Below are positions 1-6,537 of a stretch of 64,000 nucleotides of DNA, one piece after another; position 1 is the stretch's first letter, and each line of letters starts with the position of its first letter. The stretch comes from Propioniferax innocua (GTDB lineage: Bacteria; Actinomycetota; Actinomycetes; Propionibacteriales; Propionibacteriaceae). The position numbers were made by a program, and so were the translations under genes. The notes beneath the pieces were generated by a model, which worked only from the letters and a program-made list of their open reading frames with translations, was not told the origin of the DNA and ran no database searches. The stretch lies in NCBI RefSeq assembly GCF_006716235.1, contig NZ_VFOR01000001.1, positions 496,001 to 560,000 of the forward strand, in the 5' to 3' direction.

Positions 1-21
1 ACCGAGGAGACGAACGCCGCA

Positions 22-585
22 ATGTCTCATCAGATCATGTCTTCGGGCCCGTTCGCCCCGGCACCGAGCCCGGCCCCCATGCCCGCTCCCGAGCCAGCCC
101 CTGCGCCGGAATCGAGCCCTGAACCGGAATCGAACTCTGCACCGGAATCGGCCCCTGCATCTGCCCCCGCATCCACCGGTGGGGACGGCGGTTCACTGCC
201 CGGCGGAGAGATCACCTATGAGGCCACCCCGGAAGTGAAGCAGTGGATCGGCGAAGCACGTCAGATCATGATCGCTGACGGCATCGACCCCTCCCTCATC
301 AACGCCAACGATCTGGCGATCATCGCGATGCATGAGTCCGGCGGTGACCCGAACGCCGCGAATGACTGGGATATCAACGCGCAGAACGGCACCCCTTCGA
401 TCGGACTGATGCAGACCATCGGCCCCACGTTCGATGCCCATGCAATGCCCGGACACACCGACATCCATAATCCGGTCGACAACATCATCGCCGCGTCCCG
501 CTACGCGATCGACCGATACGGGTCGGTCTCCGCCACTCCCGGCCCCGCCTCGGTGAACAGCGGTGGCCCCTACCTGCCCTACTGA
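22..585 (+). CDS. Lytic transglycosylase (SLT-like) domain protein
   Basis: Probable peptidoglycan-cleaving lytic transglycosylase of 187 residues. Residues 1-60 are a Pro/Ala/Glu-rich low-complexity stretch. Residues about 75-170 look like the SLT fold often seen at the end of phage tape-measure proteins: a Glu in AIIAMHESGG (likely catalytic), then SIGLMQTI and NIIAASRYAIDRYG. No signal peptide or membrane segment is visible, so export would need a non-Sec route or an unseen upstream part. The ATG at 22 has GAGGAG 12 bases upstream, but the frame stays open to the window edge, so the start is uncertain. A cell-wall hydrolase gene follows 45 bases downstream, suggesting a joint role in wall cleavage. 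The domain call is fairly firm; the biological role is not known. Confidence 0.75.
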   Translation: MSHQIMSSGPFAPAPSPAPMPAPEPAPAPESSPEPESNSAPESAPASAPASTGGDGGSLPGGEITYEATPEVKQWIGEARQIMIADGIDPSLINANDLAIIAMHESGGDPNAANDWDINAQNGTPSIGLMQTIGPTFDAHAMPGHTDIHNPVDNIIAASRYAIDRYGSVSATPGPASVNSGGPYLPY

Positions 586-630
586 CCGCGTTCGAATCAC
601 CACATCTGACACAACTTTCGGAGGACACTC

Positions 631-1836
631 ATGTTTGACATCGGTGGAATGATCGATGACGCGGCGGGCAACATCGGCGGCATGGTTGACGACGCCATCG
701 ACGATTTCGGCGGCACCATCAGCAATGCCGCTGACGACTTCTTCGACGGCGGCGGCATGGACGCTCTGTCCGGCCCCATCGGCGGTGCCCTGGACACAGC
801 CGTCGATGTGTTCGGCCTGGGTGCGCCGAACGTCAACGAGAACGCACTGACCAGCGCGGCGCACGGCTGGACCTCGTTGGGCGACCACATCTCCGAGGCC
901 CTTGACGTCGGCTCCCACGTGAGCCGGTCCGTCGCCGATGGGAACATCGGCCAGAGCATCACCAGCTTCCTCGACGCTTTCGGCGGCCGCCCGAACAGCC
1001 CGCTTCCGGGCGGCGACATGCTCGTGCAGGGCGTGGACGCCGTCGCGGGTGGGCTCTTCGGTGCAGCCGGTGCCTCACACGCCGCCAAGCTTACGGCCGT
1101 GATCCAAGGTGTCCAGTACGCCTCCAAGGTGCAGCAGGCGATCGCGGCGGCTCCCGCCACCGGCGGCCAGTCACTGACGCTGATCCCGGGCTTCCGCGAG
1201 TTGGCGGCGGGCAATGTGCAGGGCGCAATCGCCACAGCCGCACAGTTCCTCGACGGCGGTTCCTCCGGCCCGGTTCACGGACTTCTCGGCGAACTGTTGC
1301 AGGGAACCGGACTCGTCGACCGCCTGGGTGGCCAAGCGCCGACCGCTCCGCCGGCCGGCGGAGCACCTGCACCGACGCCCGCTCCCGGAGTGGCACCTGC
1401 TCCCTCCGCTCCCCCTTCGGGCGGGGGCGGTGACGTCGACGGCCTCGTCCAGAGCTACTTGGACCGCCACATCCCCTACGCCTGGGGTGGCGGGCATGGC
1501 GCAGAACCCGGACCGACGCAGGGCGTCTCGGACGGCGGTGGCCCTGCCGATGCACAAGGTGACTACAACAAGACCGGTCTCGACTGCTCCGGCCTCGCCC
1601 GCGAGTTCCTGTGGCAACAGAAGGGCATCGACATCGGCGCCGGGTCGACCCACACCACGATCAACCAGGGAACGCCCGTCTCCGAGGCGGATCTGCAACC
1701 CGGCGACCTCGTCTATCCGAATCCCGACCACGTGCAGGTCTACATCGGTGACGGTGAGGTCCTGGAGGCTCCCCAGTCCGGTGAATACGTGAAAGTCTCC
1801 CCCTACGCCGGAGGCGAGCTGCGTCGCTACGAGTGA
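631..1836 (+). CDS. NlpC/P60 cell-wall hydrolase with long Gly/Asp-rich N-terminus
   Basis: A 401-residue protein ending in an NlpC/P60 cysteine peptidase domain (about residues 265-401). The nucleophile is in LDCSGLA (Cys319) and the general base in DHVQVYIG (His367). These enzymes cut D-Glu-diamino acid bonds in peptidoglycan stem peptides. Residues 1-90 are rich in Gly and Asp with repeated IGGMIDDA/IGGMVDDA-type heptads, followed by an Ala-rich region and a Pro-rich linker (about 235-265). No signal peptide is seen. The start is supported by GGAGG at 619-623. It lies directly after the transglycosylase-like gene in the same direction, so the two probably work together. The N-terminal region resembles no family I can name. 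Confidence 0.82.
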   Translation: MFDIGGMIDDAAGNIGGMVDDAIDDFGGTISNAADDFFDGGGMDALSGPIGGALDTAVDVFGLGAPNVNENALTSAAHGWTSLGDHISEALDVGSHVSRSVADGNIGQSITSFLDAFGGRPNSPLPGGDMLVQGVDAVAGGLFGAAGASHAAKLTAVIQGVQYASKVQQAIAAAPATGGQSLTLIPGFRELAAGNVQGAIATAAQFLDGGSSGPVHGLLGELLQGTGLVDRLGGQAPTAPPAGGAPAPTPAPGVAPAPSAPPSGGGGDVDGLVQSYLDRHIPYAWGGGHGAEPGPTQGVSDGGGPADAQGDYNKTGLDCSGLAREFLWQQKGIDIGAGSTHTTINQGTPVSEADLQPGDLVYPNPDHVQVYIGDGEVLEAPQSGEYVKVSPYAGGELRRYE

Positions 1837-1839
1837 CCC

Positions 1840-2502
1840 TCAGCGGGGCAGCCCGTCCAACCCATGCCACAGGATCGCCACGAGATCCTGCACCACGGTG
1901 TGACGCGGGCGGCGTCGAGGCTCATCGAGCCACGCCTCGGCGGTGACCTGGACCGCCCCGACCATGGCGGTGCTCCACACCCGCACCCTCGCGTCGTCAC
2001 CGCCCAAGTGGGGCCCGAGGATATCGGCGATCAGTTCGGCGACCCGCTCGGCGATCCCACGAACCTGCTGCTCGGCCACCGAACTCGACACCTGGGGCGG
2101 GCTCACCACGAAGCGGTAGACCTCCGGATCCTTCTCCGCCAATGAGAAGAACGCGTCGGTGAGTGACGTGACCACGTCCCGTGGCTCGGCCCCCGGCGCC
2201 GCAGCATGGCGCAGGCGTCGCTCAAGGCGCATCGACACATGCGCGGTGACCGCCGCATACAGGCCCACGCGGTCTCCGAAGTGTCGATAGATCGCCGGCT
2301 TTCGTGTGCCCGCCACACGGGCGATCGCCTCCAGCCCCACCCCATGACCGTGTCCACGGATCGCATGCAGTGCCGCATCGACCAGTTCGGTACGACGCTG
2401 GCGGTTGTGATCGGCCCATCGGAGCGCCCTTCCGTCCTGCGGGGCCTTGTCCGGCGTCGGCGCAGAGCCATCCGACTGTGACCATTCACCCTGCTTCGAC
2501 AT
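1840..2502 (-). CDS. TetR family transcriptional regulator of the fadA2-fabG4-htdX operon
   Basis: A 220-residue TetR-type repressor. The N-terminal helix-turn-helix (about residues 35-80) contains GLEAIARVAGTRKPAIYRHF, the usual TetR recognition-helix pattern; the C-terminal part is a variable ligand-binding domain. I chose the ATG at 2502 because longer open frame upstream would cross the operator-like palindromes and encodes no recognisable sequence; the Shine-Dalgarno sequence is weak. The gene is divergent from a three-gene acyl-CoA operon, and two copies of GTAT-N3-ATAC lie between them (2530-2556). It therefore most likely represses that operon and itself, with an acyl-CoA-like ligand. 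The ligand is inferred. Confidence 0.85.
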   Translation of the reverse strand: MSKQGEWSQSDGSAPTPDKAPQDGRALRWADHNRQRRTELVDAALHAIRGHGHGVGLEAIARVAGTRKPAIYRHFGDRVGLYAAVTAHVSMRLERRLRHAAAPGAEPRDVVTSLTDAFFSLAEKDPEVYRFVVSPPQVSSSVAEQQVRGIAERVAELIADILGPHLGGDDARVRVWSTAMVGAVQVTAEAWLDEPRRRPRHTVVQDLVAILWHGLDGLPR

Positions 2503-2529
2503 GCCTCGCACTGTATCGCGGTCCACGCC

Positions 2530-2556
2530 GTATCGCATACGGTGAGTATCAGATAC
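2530..2556. promoter_or_regulatory. Double palindromic operator between TetR gene and fadA2 operon
   Basis: Two perfect 11-bp palindromes with the same arms, GTATCGCATAC (2530-2540) and GTATCAGATAC (2546-2556), are separated by 5 bp. They sit in the 133-bp divergent intergenic region. A half-site GTATCGCG lies at 2513-2520. Twin sites on one DNA face fit binding by two TetR dimers. Assignment to the adjacent TetR protein is inferred from position. Confidence 0.65.
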
Positions 2557-2635
2557 CCTCGGCAGCAGACACGGTGGAACCACCACCGGCCGGGCCCGCC
2601 TCGAGCCGGCGCTCGACGACCCCATGGGAGTGAAC

Positions 2636-3931
2636 ATGACCAACATGCCACGCAAGGTCGCCATCGTGGGCGGCAACCGAACCCCATTCGCCCGTTCGAA
2701 CACCGCCTACCGACGTGCAAGCAACCAGGACCTGCTCACCGCCGCCCTCGACGGCCTCATCGCTCGTTTCGGGCTCGCCGGGAAACGTCTCGGACAGGTG
2801 ACCGCCGGTGCTGTCATGAAACACAGCCGCGACTTCAATCTGACCCGTGAATCCGTCCTCGCCACTGCGTTGGATCCTGCAACACCGGGCATCGACATCC
2901 AGATGGCCTGTGGCACGGGGTTGGAGGCTGCGACGACGGTTGCCAACAAAATCGCGCTCGGCCAGATCGACGCCGGTGTCGCCGGTGGTTCCGACACGAC
3001 CTCGGACGCTCCGATCGCGGTCAACGAGGGGCTGCGTCGGGTTCTGCTCGATCTCGGCGCAGCCAAGACCGCGGCGCAACGCGCCAAGGCTCTCGCCGGC
3101 CTGCGTCCCGGGCACATCTCCCCCGTCCTCCCGGCCACCGATGAGCCCCGGACCGGGCTGTCGATGGGCGAGCACATGGCTCGTACCGCGCTGGCTTTCG
3201 ACGTCACCCGTGCCGAACAGGACGCCATCGCCGCCGCCTCACACCAGAAGCTGGCCGCCGCCTACGAACGTGGCTTCTTCGACGACCTCATCACGCCCTA
3301 CCTGGGTCTGACGCAGGACAACAACCTGCGTCCGGATTCCAATGCGGAGAAGCTGGCCGGATTGCGCACCGTCTTCGGCGATCCCGAGACCGCCACGATG
3401 ACCGCCGGAAACTCGACCCCGCTGACCGACGGCGCGTCCACGGTCCTCCTCGCCTCCACCGAGTGGGCGGAGGAGCACAACCTCGATCCGCTGGCGTGGT
3501 TCGTTGACGCCGAGACCGCAGCGGTCGACTTCGTGCATGGAGACGAAGGGCTTCTCATGGCGCCGACGCACGCCGTACCGCGGCTCCTGGCACGCCATGA
3601 TCTCGGGCTCGACGATTTCGACCGCGTCGAGATCCATGAGGCCTTCGCCGCGACGGTGGCCTGCACACTGAAGGCATGGGAGTCCGACACCTACTGTCGC
3701 GACACGCTCGGCCTCGATGGTGCGCTCGGCAGCATCGACCCCGAGAAGATCAACGTGAACGGTTCGTCGCTGGCTGCGGGCCATCCGTTCGCCGCCACCG
3801 GCGGACGGATCCTCGCCGCCACGGCGAAGGAACTCAATGAACTCAAGCAGCGTGAGGGCGGCACCAGGCGTGCCCTCATCTCGATCTGTGCAGCAGGCGG
3901 CCAGGGTGTCGCCGCGATCGTGGAGGCCTGA
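2636..3931 (+). CDS. fadA2: Acetyl-CoA acetyltransferase (thiolase)
   Basis: A 431-residue thiolase that cleaves or forms 3-oxoacyl-CoA using CoA and acetyl-CoA. The acyl-accepting cysteine is in IQMACGTG (Cys92). The C-terminal motifs NGSSLAAGHPFAATG and ICAAGGQG carry the catalytic His and second Cys. I chose the ATG at 2636, not the ones at 2624 or 2645, because GGGAG (2626-2630) lies five bases upstream. The order thiolase, high-molecular-weight FabG, MaoC hydratase matches the mycobacterial fadA2-fabG4-htdX set (order partly rearranged there), suggesting a fatty-acid elongation or beta-oxidation module. The genes are 1 bp apart, so this is one operon, probably controlled by the divergent TetR gene. 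Confidence 0.9.
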   Translation: MTNMPRKVAIVGGNRTPFARSNTAYRRASNQDLLTAALDGLIARFGLAGKRLGQVTAGAVMKHSRDFNLTRESVLATALDPATPGIDIQMACGTGLEAATTVANKIALGQIDAGVAGGSDTTSDAPIAVNEGLRRVLLDLGAAKTAAQRAKALAGLRPGHISPVLPATDEPRTGLSMGEHMARTALAFDVTRAEQDAIAAASHQKLAAAYERGFFDDLITPYLGLTQDNNLRPDSNAEKLAGLRTVFGDPETATMTAGNSTPLTDGASTVLLASTEWAEEHNLDPLAWFVDAETAAVDFVHGDEGLLMAPTHAVPRLLARHDLGLDDFDRVEIHEAFAATVACTLKAWESDTYCRDTLGLDGALGSIDPEKINVNGSSLAAGHPFAATGGRILAATAKELNELKQREGGTRRALISICAAGGQGVAAIVEA

Positions 3932-3932
3932 C

Positions 3933-5258
3933 ATGACAGATACCTACACCCAGTTCGTCAACAGTGGTTTCGGACGCTCACTCGCCAAACAACTCGGGCT
4001 CCCCGCCCCAGTGCCGCTGCGGCGTCACACCAAGGGTGGGCCGCTGTGTGACGGGCCCGTCGCCGTGATCGGTGAAGGGGAGCACGTCTCCGATATCGTG
4101 CAGCTTCTGCTCGACCACGGCATCGACACCAGCACCGACGCCGAAACGTACGGCGGCGTCGTGTTCGACATGTCCGATGCCCGCTCCCCCCGCGATCTCG
4201 CACACATGCGTGAGAACGGCGCCGACATCGTCAAACGTCTGGGACGCAATGCTCGGATCGTGGTGGTGGGCACCGACCCCGACCTGCTGGATGCTCCGGC
4301 GGAGGTCGCCACGCAGCGGGCCCTCGACGGTTTCGTGCGCTCCCTCGCCAAGGAGTTGCGTTCCGGTGCGACGGCCAACCTCGTCTATGCGCCGGTGGAG
4401 CACAACCGTCCGGCGGTCCGCAGCGCTGTGGAGTTCTTCCTCTCGGGACGCTCCGCGTTCGTCGATGGACAGCATGTGCGTCTGGACGAGAACACGCCCG
4501 GAGTGAACCTCTCGGCCGATGAGCCGTTGGCCGGCAAGGTCGCTGTGGTGACCGGCGCCGCGCGTGGCATCGGCGCGGCGATCGTCGAGGTTCTGGCCCG
4601 CGATGGCGCAACAGTGGTCGGCGTCGATGTGCCTGCCGCGCAGGACGCACTGGCGAAGGTCGTCAACCGTGCCCGCGGCACCTCGCTCGCGCTCGATGTG
4701 ACGGCCCCCGACGCCGGGGAGCGCATCCTGCAGCACTGCCACAAACGTCATGGTGGTTTCGACATCGTGGTGCACAACGCCGGGATCACCCGTGACAAGT
4801 TGTTCGTCAACATGTCGGCCGAGAAGTGGGATCAGGTGATGGCGGTCAACCTCGAGAGCATCCTGCAGCTGAACGAGGTCTTCCTCGGCGACGAGGGGCT
4901 GGGCACCGATGGTCGCGTCATCTGTCTGTCGTCGCAGTCGGGGTTCGCGGGTAACCGGGGCCAGACCAACTACAGCGCCACCAAGGCCGGTGTCATCGGG
5001 CTCGTGGACACCACTGCCGACATCGCCGCCGACCGCGGCATCACCGTGAACGCCGTGGCCCCCGGGCTCATCGAGACCGAGATGACCGGGCGTATGCCGT
5101 TCGCGACCAGGGAGGTGGCGCGTCGCCTCAGCTCCCTGCAGCAGGGCGGTGATCCGGTGGACGTGGCCGAGGCGATCGCATGGCTCGCGCAACCGGCGTC
5201 GGGTGCCATCACGGGTCAGACGCTGCGCGTGTGCGGCCAGAACTTCATCGGGGCCTGA
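3933..5258 (+). CDS. fabG4: 3-oxoacyl-ACP/acyl-CoA reductase, high-molecular-weight FabG type
   Basis: A 441-residue short-chain dehydrogenase that reduces 3-oxoacyl thioesters with NAD(P)H. It is longer than a standard FabG (about 250 residues): residues 1-195 form a flavodoxin-like N-terminal domain, as in mycobacterial FabG4. The catalytic domain has the cofactor motif TGAARGIG (207-214), HNAGITRD (281-288), a serine in CLSSQSG and the NYSATKAG pair Tyr347/Lys351. GGAGG ends 6 bases before the ATG, inside the end of fadA2. It lies between the thiolase and MaoC genes, consistent with a multi-step acyl-CoA cycle. Confidence 0.9.
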   Translation: MTDTYTQFVNSGFGRSLAKQLGLPAPVPLRRHTKGGPLCDGPVAVIGEGEHVSDIVQLLLDHGIDTSTDAETYGGVVFDMSDARSPRDLAHMRENGADIVKRLGRNARIVVVGTDPDLLDAPAEVATQRALDGFVRSLAKELRSGATANLVYAPVEHNRPAVRSAVEFFLSGRSAFVDGQHVRLDENTPGVNLSADEPLAGKVAVVTGAARGIGAAIVEVLARDGATVVGVDVPAAQDALAKVVNRARGTSLALDVTAPDAGERILQHCHKRHGGFDIVVHNAGITRDKLFVNMSAEKWDQVMAVNLESILQLNEVFLGDEGLGTDGRVICLSSQSGFAGNRGQTNYSATKAGVIGLVDTTADIAADRGITVNAVAPGLIETEMTGRMPFATREVARRLSSLQQGGDPVDVAEAIAWLAQPASGAITGQTLRVCGQNFIGA

Positions 5259-5259
5259 C

Positions 5260-6126
5260 ATGGGCGACCTGACCGTTCTTCCCGAACCGCCGTCCCTGCC
5301 GCGCGAGTTCGCCCGTGCCCTGCTCACGTTCGGACGCGACGGCGTCGACGGAGAGATTCCCGGAACCCTCGTGCAGACGACCACCACGGTGGACCGCGAC
5401 CGACTCATGGACCACCAACGCCTGTGCGGGTTCAAGGTCAACGACACGTTGCCGCCCACGTACCCACATCTGCTGGGGTTTCCACTACAGGTGCATCTGA
5501 TGGGCTCAGCGGATTTCCCGCTGCCGATGCTCGGCATGGTCCACGTGTCCAACGAGATCACCGTGCACCGTGAGCTCCATGTCGACGACGAACTGACCCT
5601 CCAAGTCGGGGCCGAGGCGATGCGTCCCCACGCCAAGGGGGTGACGGTGGATCTGGTGGCTGCGGTGACCGTGGCCGGGGAACTGGCATGGGAATCACGC
5701 AGTACCTATCTGCACCGCTGCACTCCCCCGTCGGACGCCGAAGACCCGGATCCTGTCGAGGCCGCAATGCCCGAACCGCCCGCCGTTCCTGCGGGACCGG
5801 CCGCGGCGGTGTGGAAGCTGCCAGCGGATCTGGGGCGTCGCTATGCCGGGGTGGCCGGCGACATCAACCCCATCCATCTGCATCCGTGGACGGCGAAGGC
5901 CATGGGGTTCCCACGCGCCATCGCGCACGGCATGTGGACCTATTCGCGGACGCTCGCAGCGCTCGGGGCGGACGGAATCGGAACGTCGCGGGTGTGGTTC
6001 CGCAAACCGGTGCTGCTGCCGGGGCGGGTTGCGCTCCACGTCGCCGAGGATCATCGGACCGCAGCACTGGCATCGCCCAAGGACCCCGACAGGATTCACT
6101 TGGTTCTGACGCACCAGGCCCTCTGA
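5260..6126 (+). CDS. htdX: MaoC-like (R)-3-hydroxyacyl thioester dehydratase
   Basis: A 288-residue double-hotdog protein like mycobacterial HtdX, which hydrates or dehydrates enoyl/3-hydroxyacyl thioesters. The C-terminal hotdog has the hydratase-2 signature with the likely catalytic Asp and His in GDINPIHLHPW, followed by MGFPRAIAHGMW. The N-terminal half (residues 1-150) has a degenerate hotdog. It starts 1 bp after the fabG4 stop, so translation is probably coupled, and it completes the thiolase-reductase-dehydratase set. A 9-bp inverted repeat at 6137-6170 follows the stop and may end the transcript. The symbol is by analogy with the mycobacterial gene. Confidence 0.85.
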   Translation: MGDLTVLPEPPSLPREFARALLTFGRDGVDGEIPGTLVQTTTTVDRDRLMDHQRLCGFKVNDTLPPTYPHLLGFPLQVHLMGSADFPLPMLGMVHVSNEITVHRELHVDDELTLQVGAEAMRPHAKGVTVDLVAAVTVAGELAWESRSTYLHRCTPPSDAEDPDPVEAAMPEPPAVPAGPAAAVWKLPADLGRRYAGVAGDINPIHLHPWTAKAMGFPRAIAHGMWTYSRTLAALGADGIGTSRVWFRKPVLLPGRVALHVAEDHRTAALASPKDPDRIHLVLTHQAL

Positions 6127-6136
6127 AGATCAGGCC

Positions 6137-6170
6137 AGCCGAGGCCGATGTCGGCCAGCGCGCCTCGGCT
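6137..6170 (+). terminator. Hairpin after the fadA2-fabG4-htdX operon
   Basis: AGCCGAGGC (6137-6145) pairs perfectly with GCCTCGGCT (6162-6170). It lies 10 bp after the htdX stop and 14 bp before the next start. No T-tract follows, so it is a weak or factor-assisted terminator at best. Confidence 0.4.
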
Positions 6171-6184
6171 CGTAGGCTGATGGC

Positions 6185-6505
6185 ATGAAGCCTGCAGAAG
6201 ATGTCCAGACCGCCCCGATCGCCGCCCTCGGCCTGATCGGCGGCTATCTCACCGCCCGTGAATCGGGCATCCGCTGGCTCGGCGGTGTACTGCTGGGCGC
6301 AGCCGGGATCTACGCCGGACGCTCGTGGCTCGCCCGCGGCGGAGTCAAGGATGTGGCGCTCCTGAGCGCCCTCTACCTGGGCGGGTTCGGAGCATCGCAT
6401 CCGCTGGCCAAGAAGGTCGGTCCGTGGCCGAGCGTTCTCGCGGTGACCGCGCTCTCAGCGGGAGCCGCTGCCGTCGTCTCCGACAGCAAGGCTCCCAACA
6501 ACTGA
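6185..6505 (+). CDS. Small hydrophobic membrane protein, unknown function
   Basis: A 106-residue protein, mostly hydrophobic and glycine-rich, with about three candidate membrane segments (AALGLIGGYL, GVLLGAAGIY, LLSALYLGGF and a C-terminal Ala-rich one). The frame is well bounded by a hairpin upstream and a strong 9-bp terminator stem downstream, and codon use matches the neighbours. I do not recognise the family. It is the last gene on the plus strand before convergent polA and could be co-transcribed with the acyl-CoA operon by read-through. Confidence 0.65.
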   Translation: MKPAEDVQTAPIAALGLIGGYLTARESGIRWLGGVLLGAAGIYAGRSWLARGGVKDVALLSALYLGGFGASHPLAKKVGPWPSVLAVTALSAGAAAVVSDSKAPNN

Positions 6506-6511
6506 CCGGAC

Positions 6512-6537
6512 GCCTTCTCGGCCTCCGGCGAGAAGGC
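6512..6537. terminator. Bidirectional terminator between the small membrane gene and polA
   Basis: GCCTTCTCG (6512-6520) and CGAGAAGGC (6529-6537) form a perfect 9-bp stem with an 8-nt loop. It fits exactly between the convergent stop codons at 6505 and 6538. Confidence 0.7.

Noticed and set aside
22-1836. Prophage
   Set aside because: Only two hydrolase-like genes are visible, followed directly by core metabolism; no capsid, tail or integrase genes.
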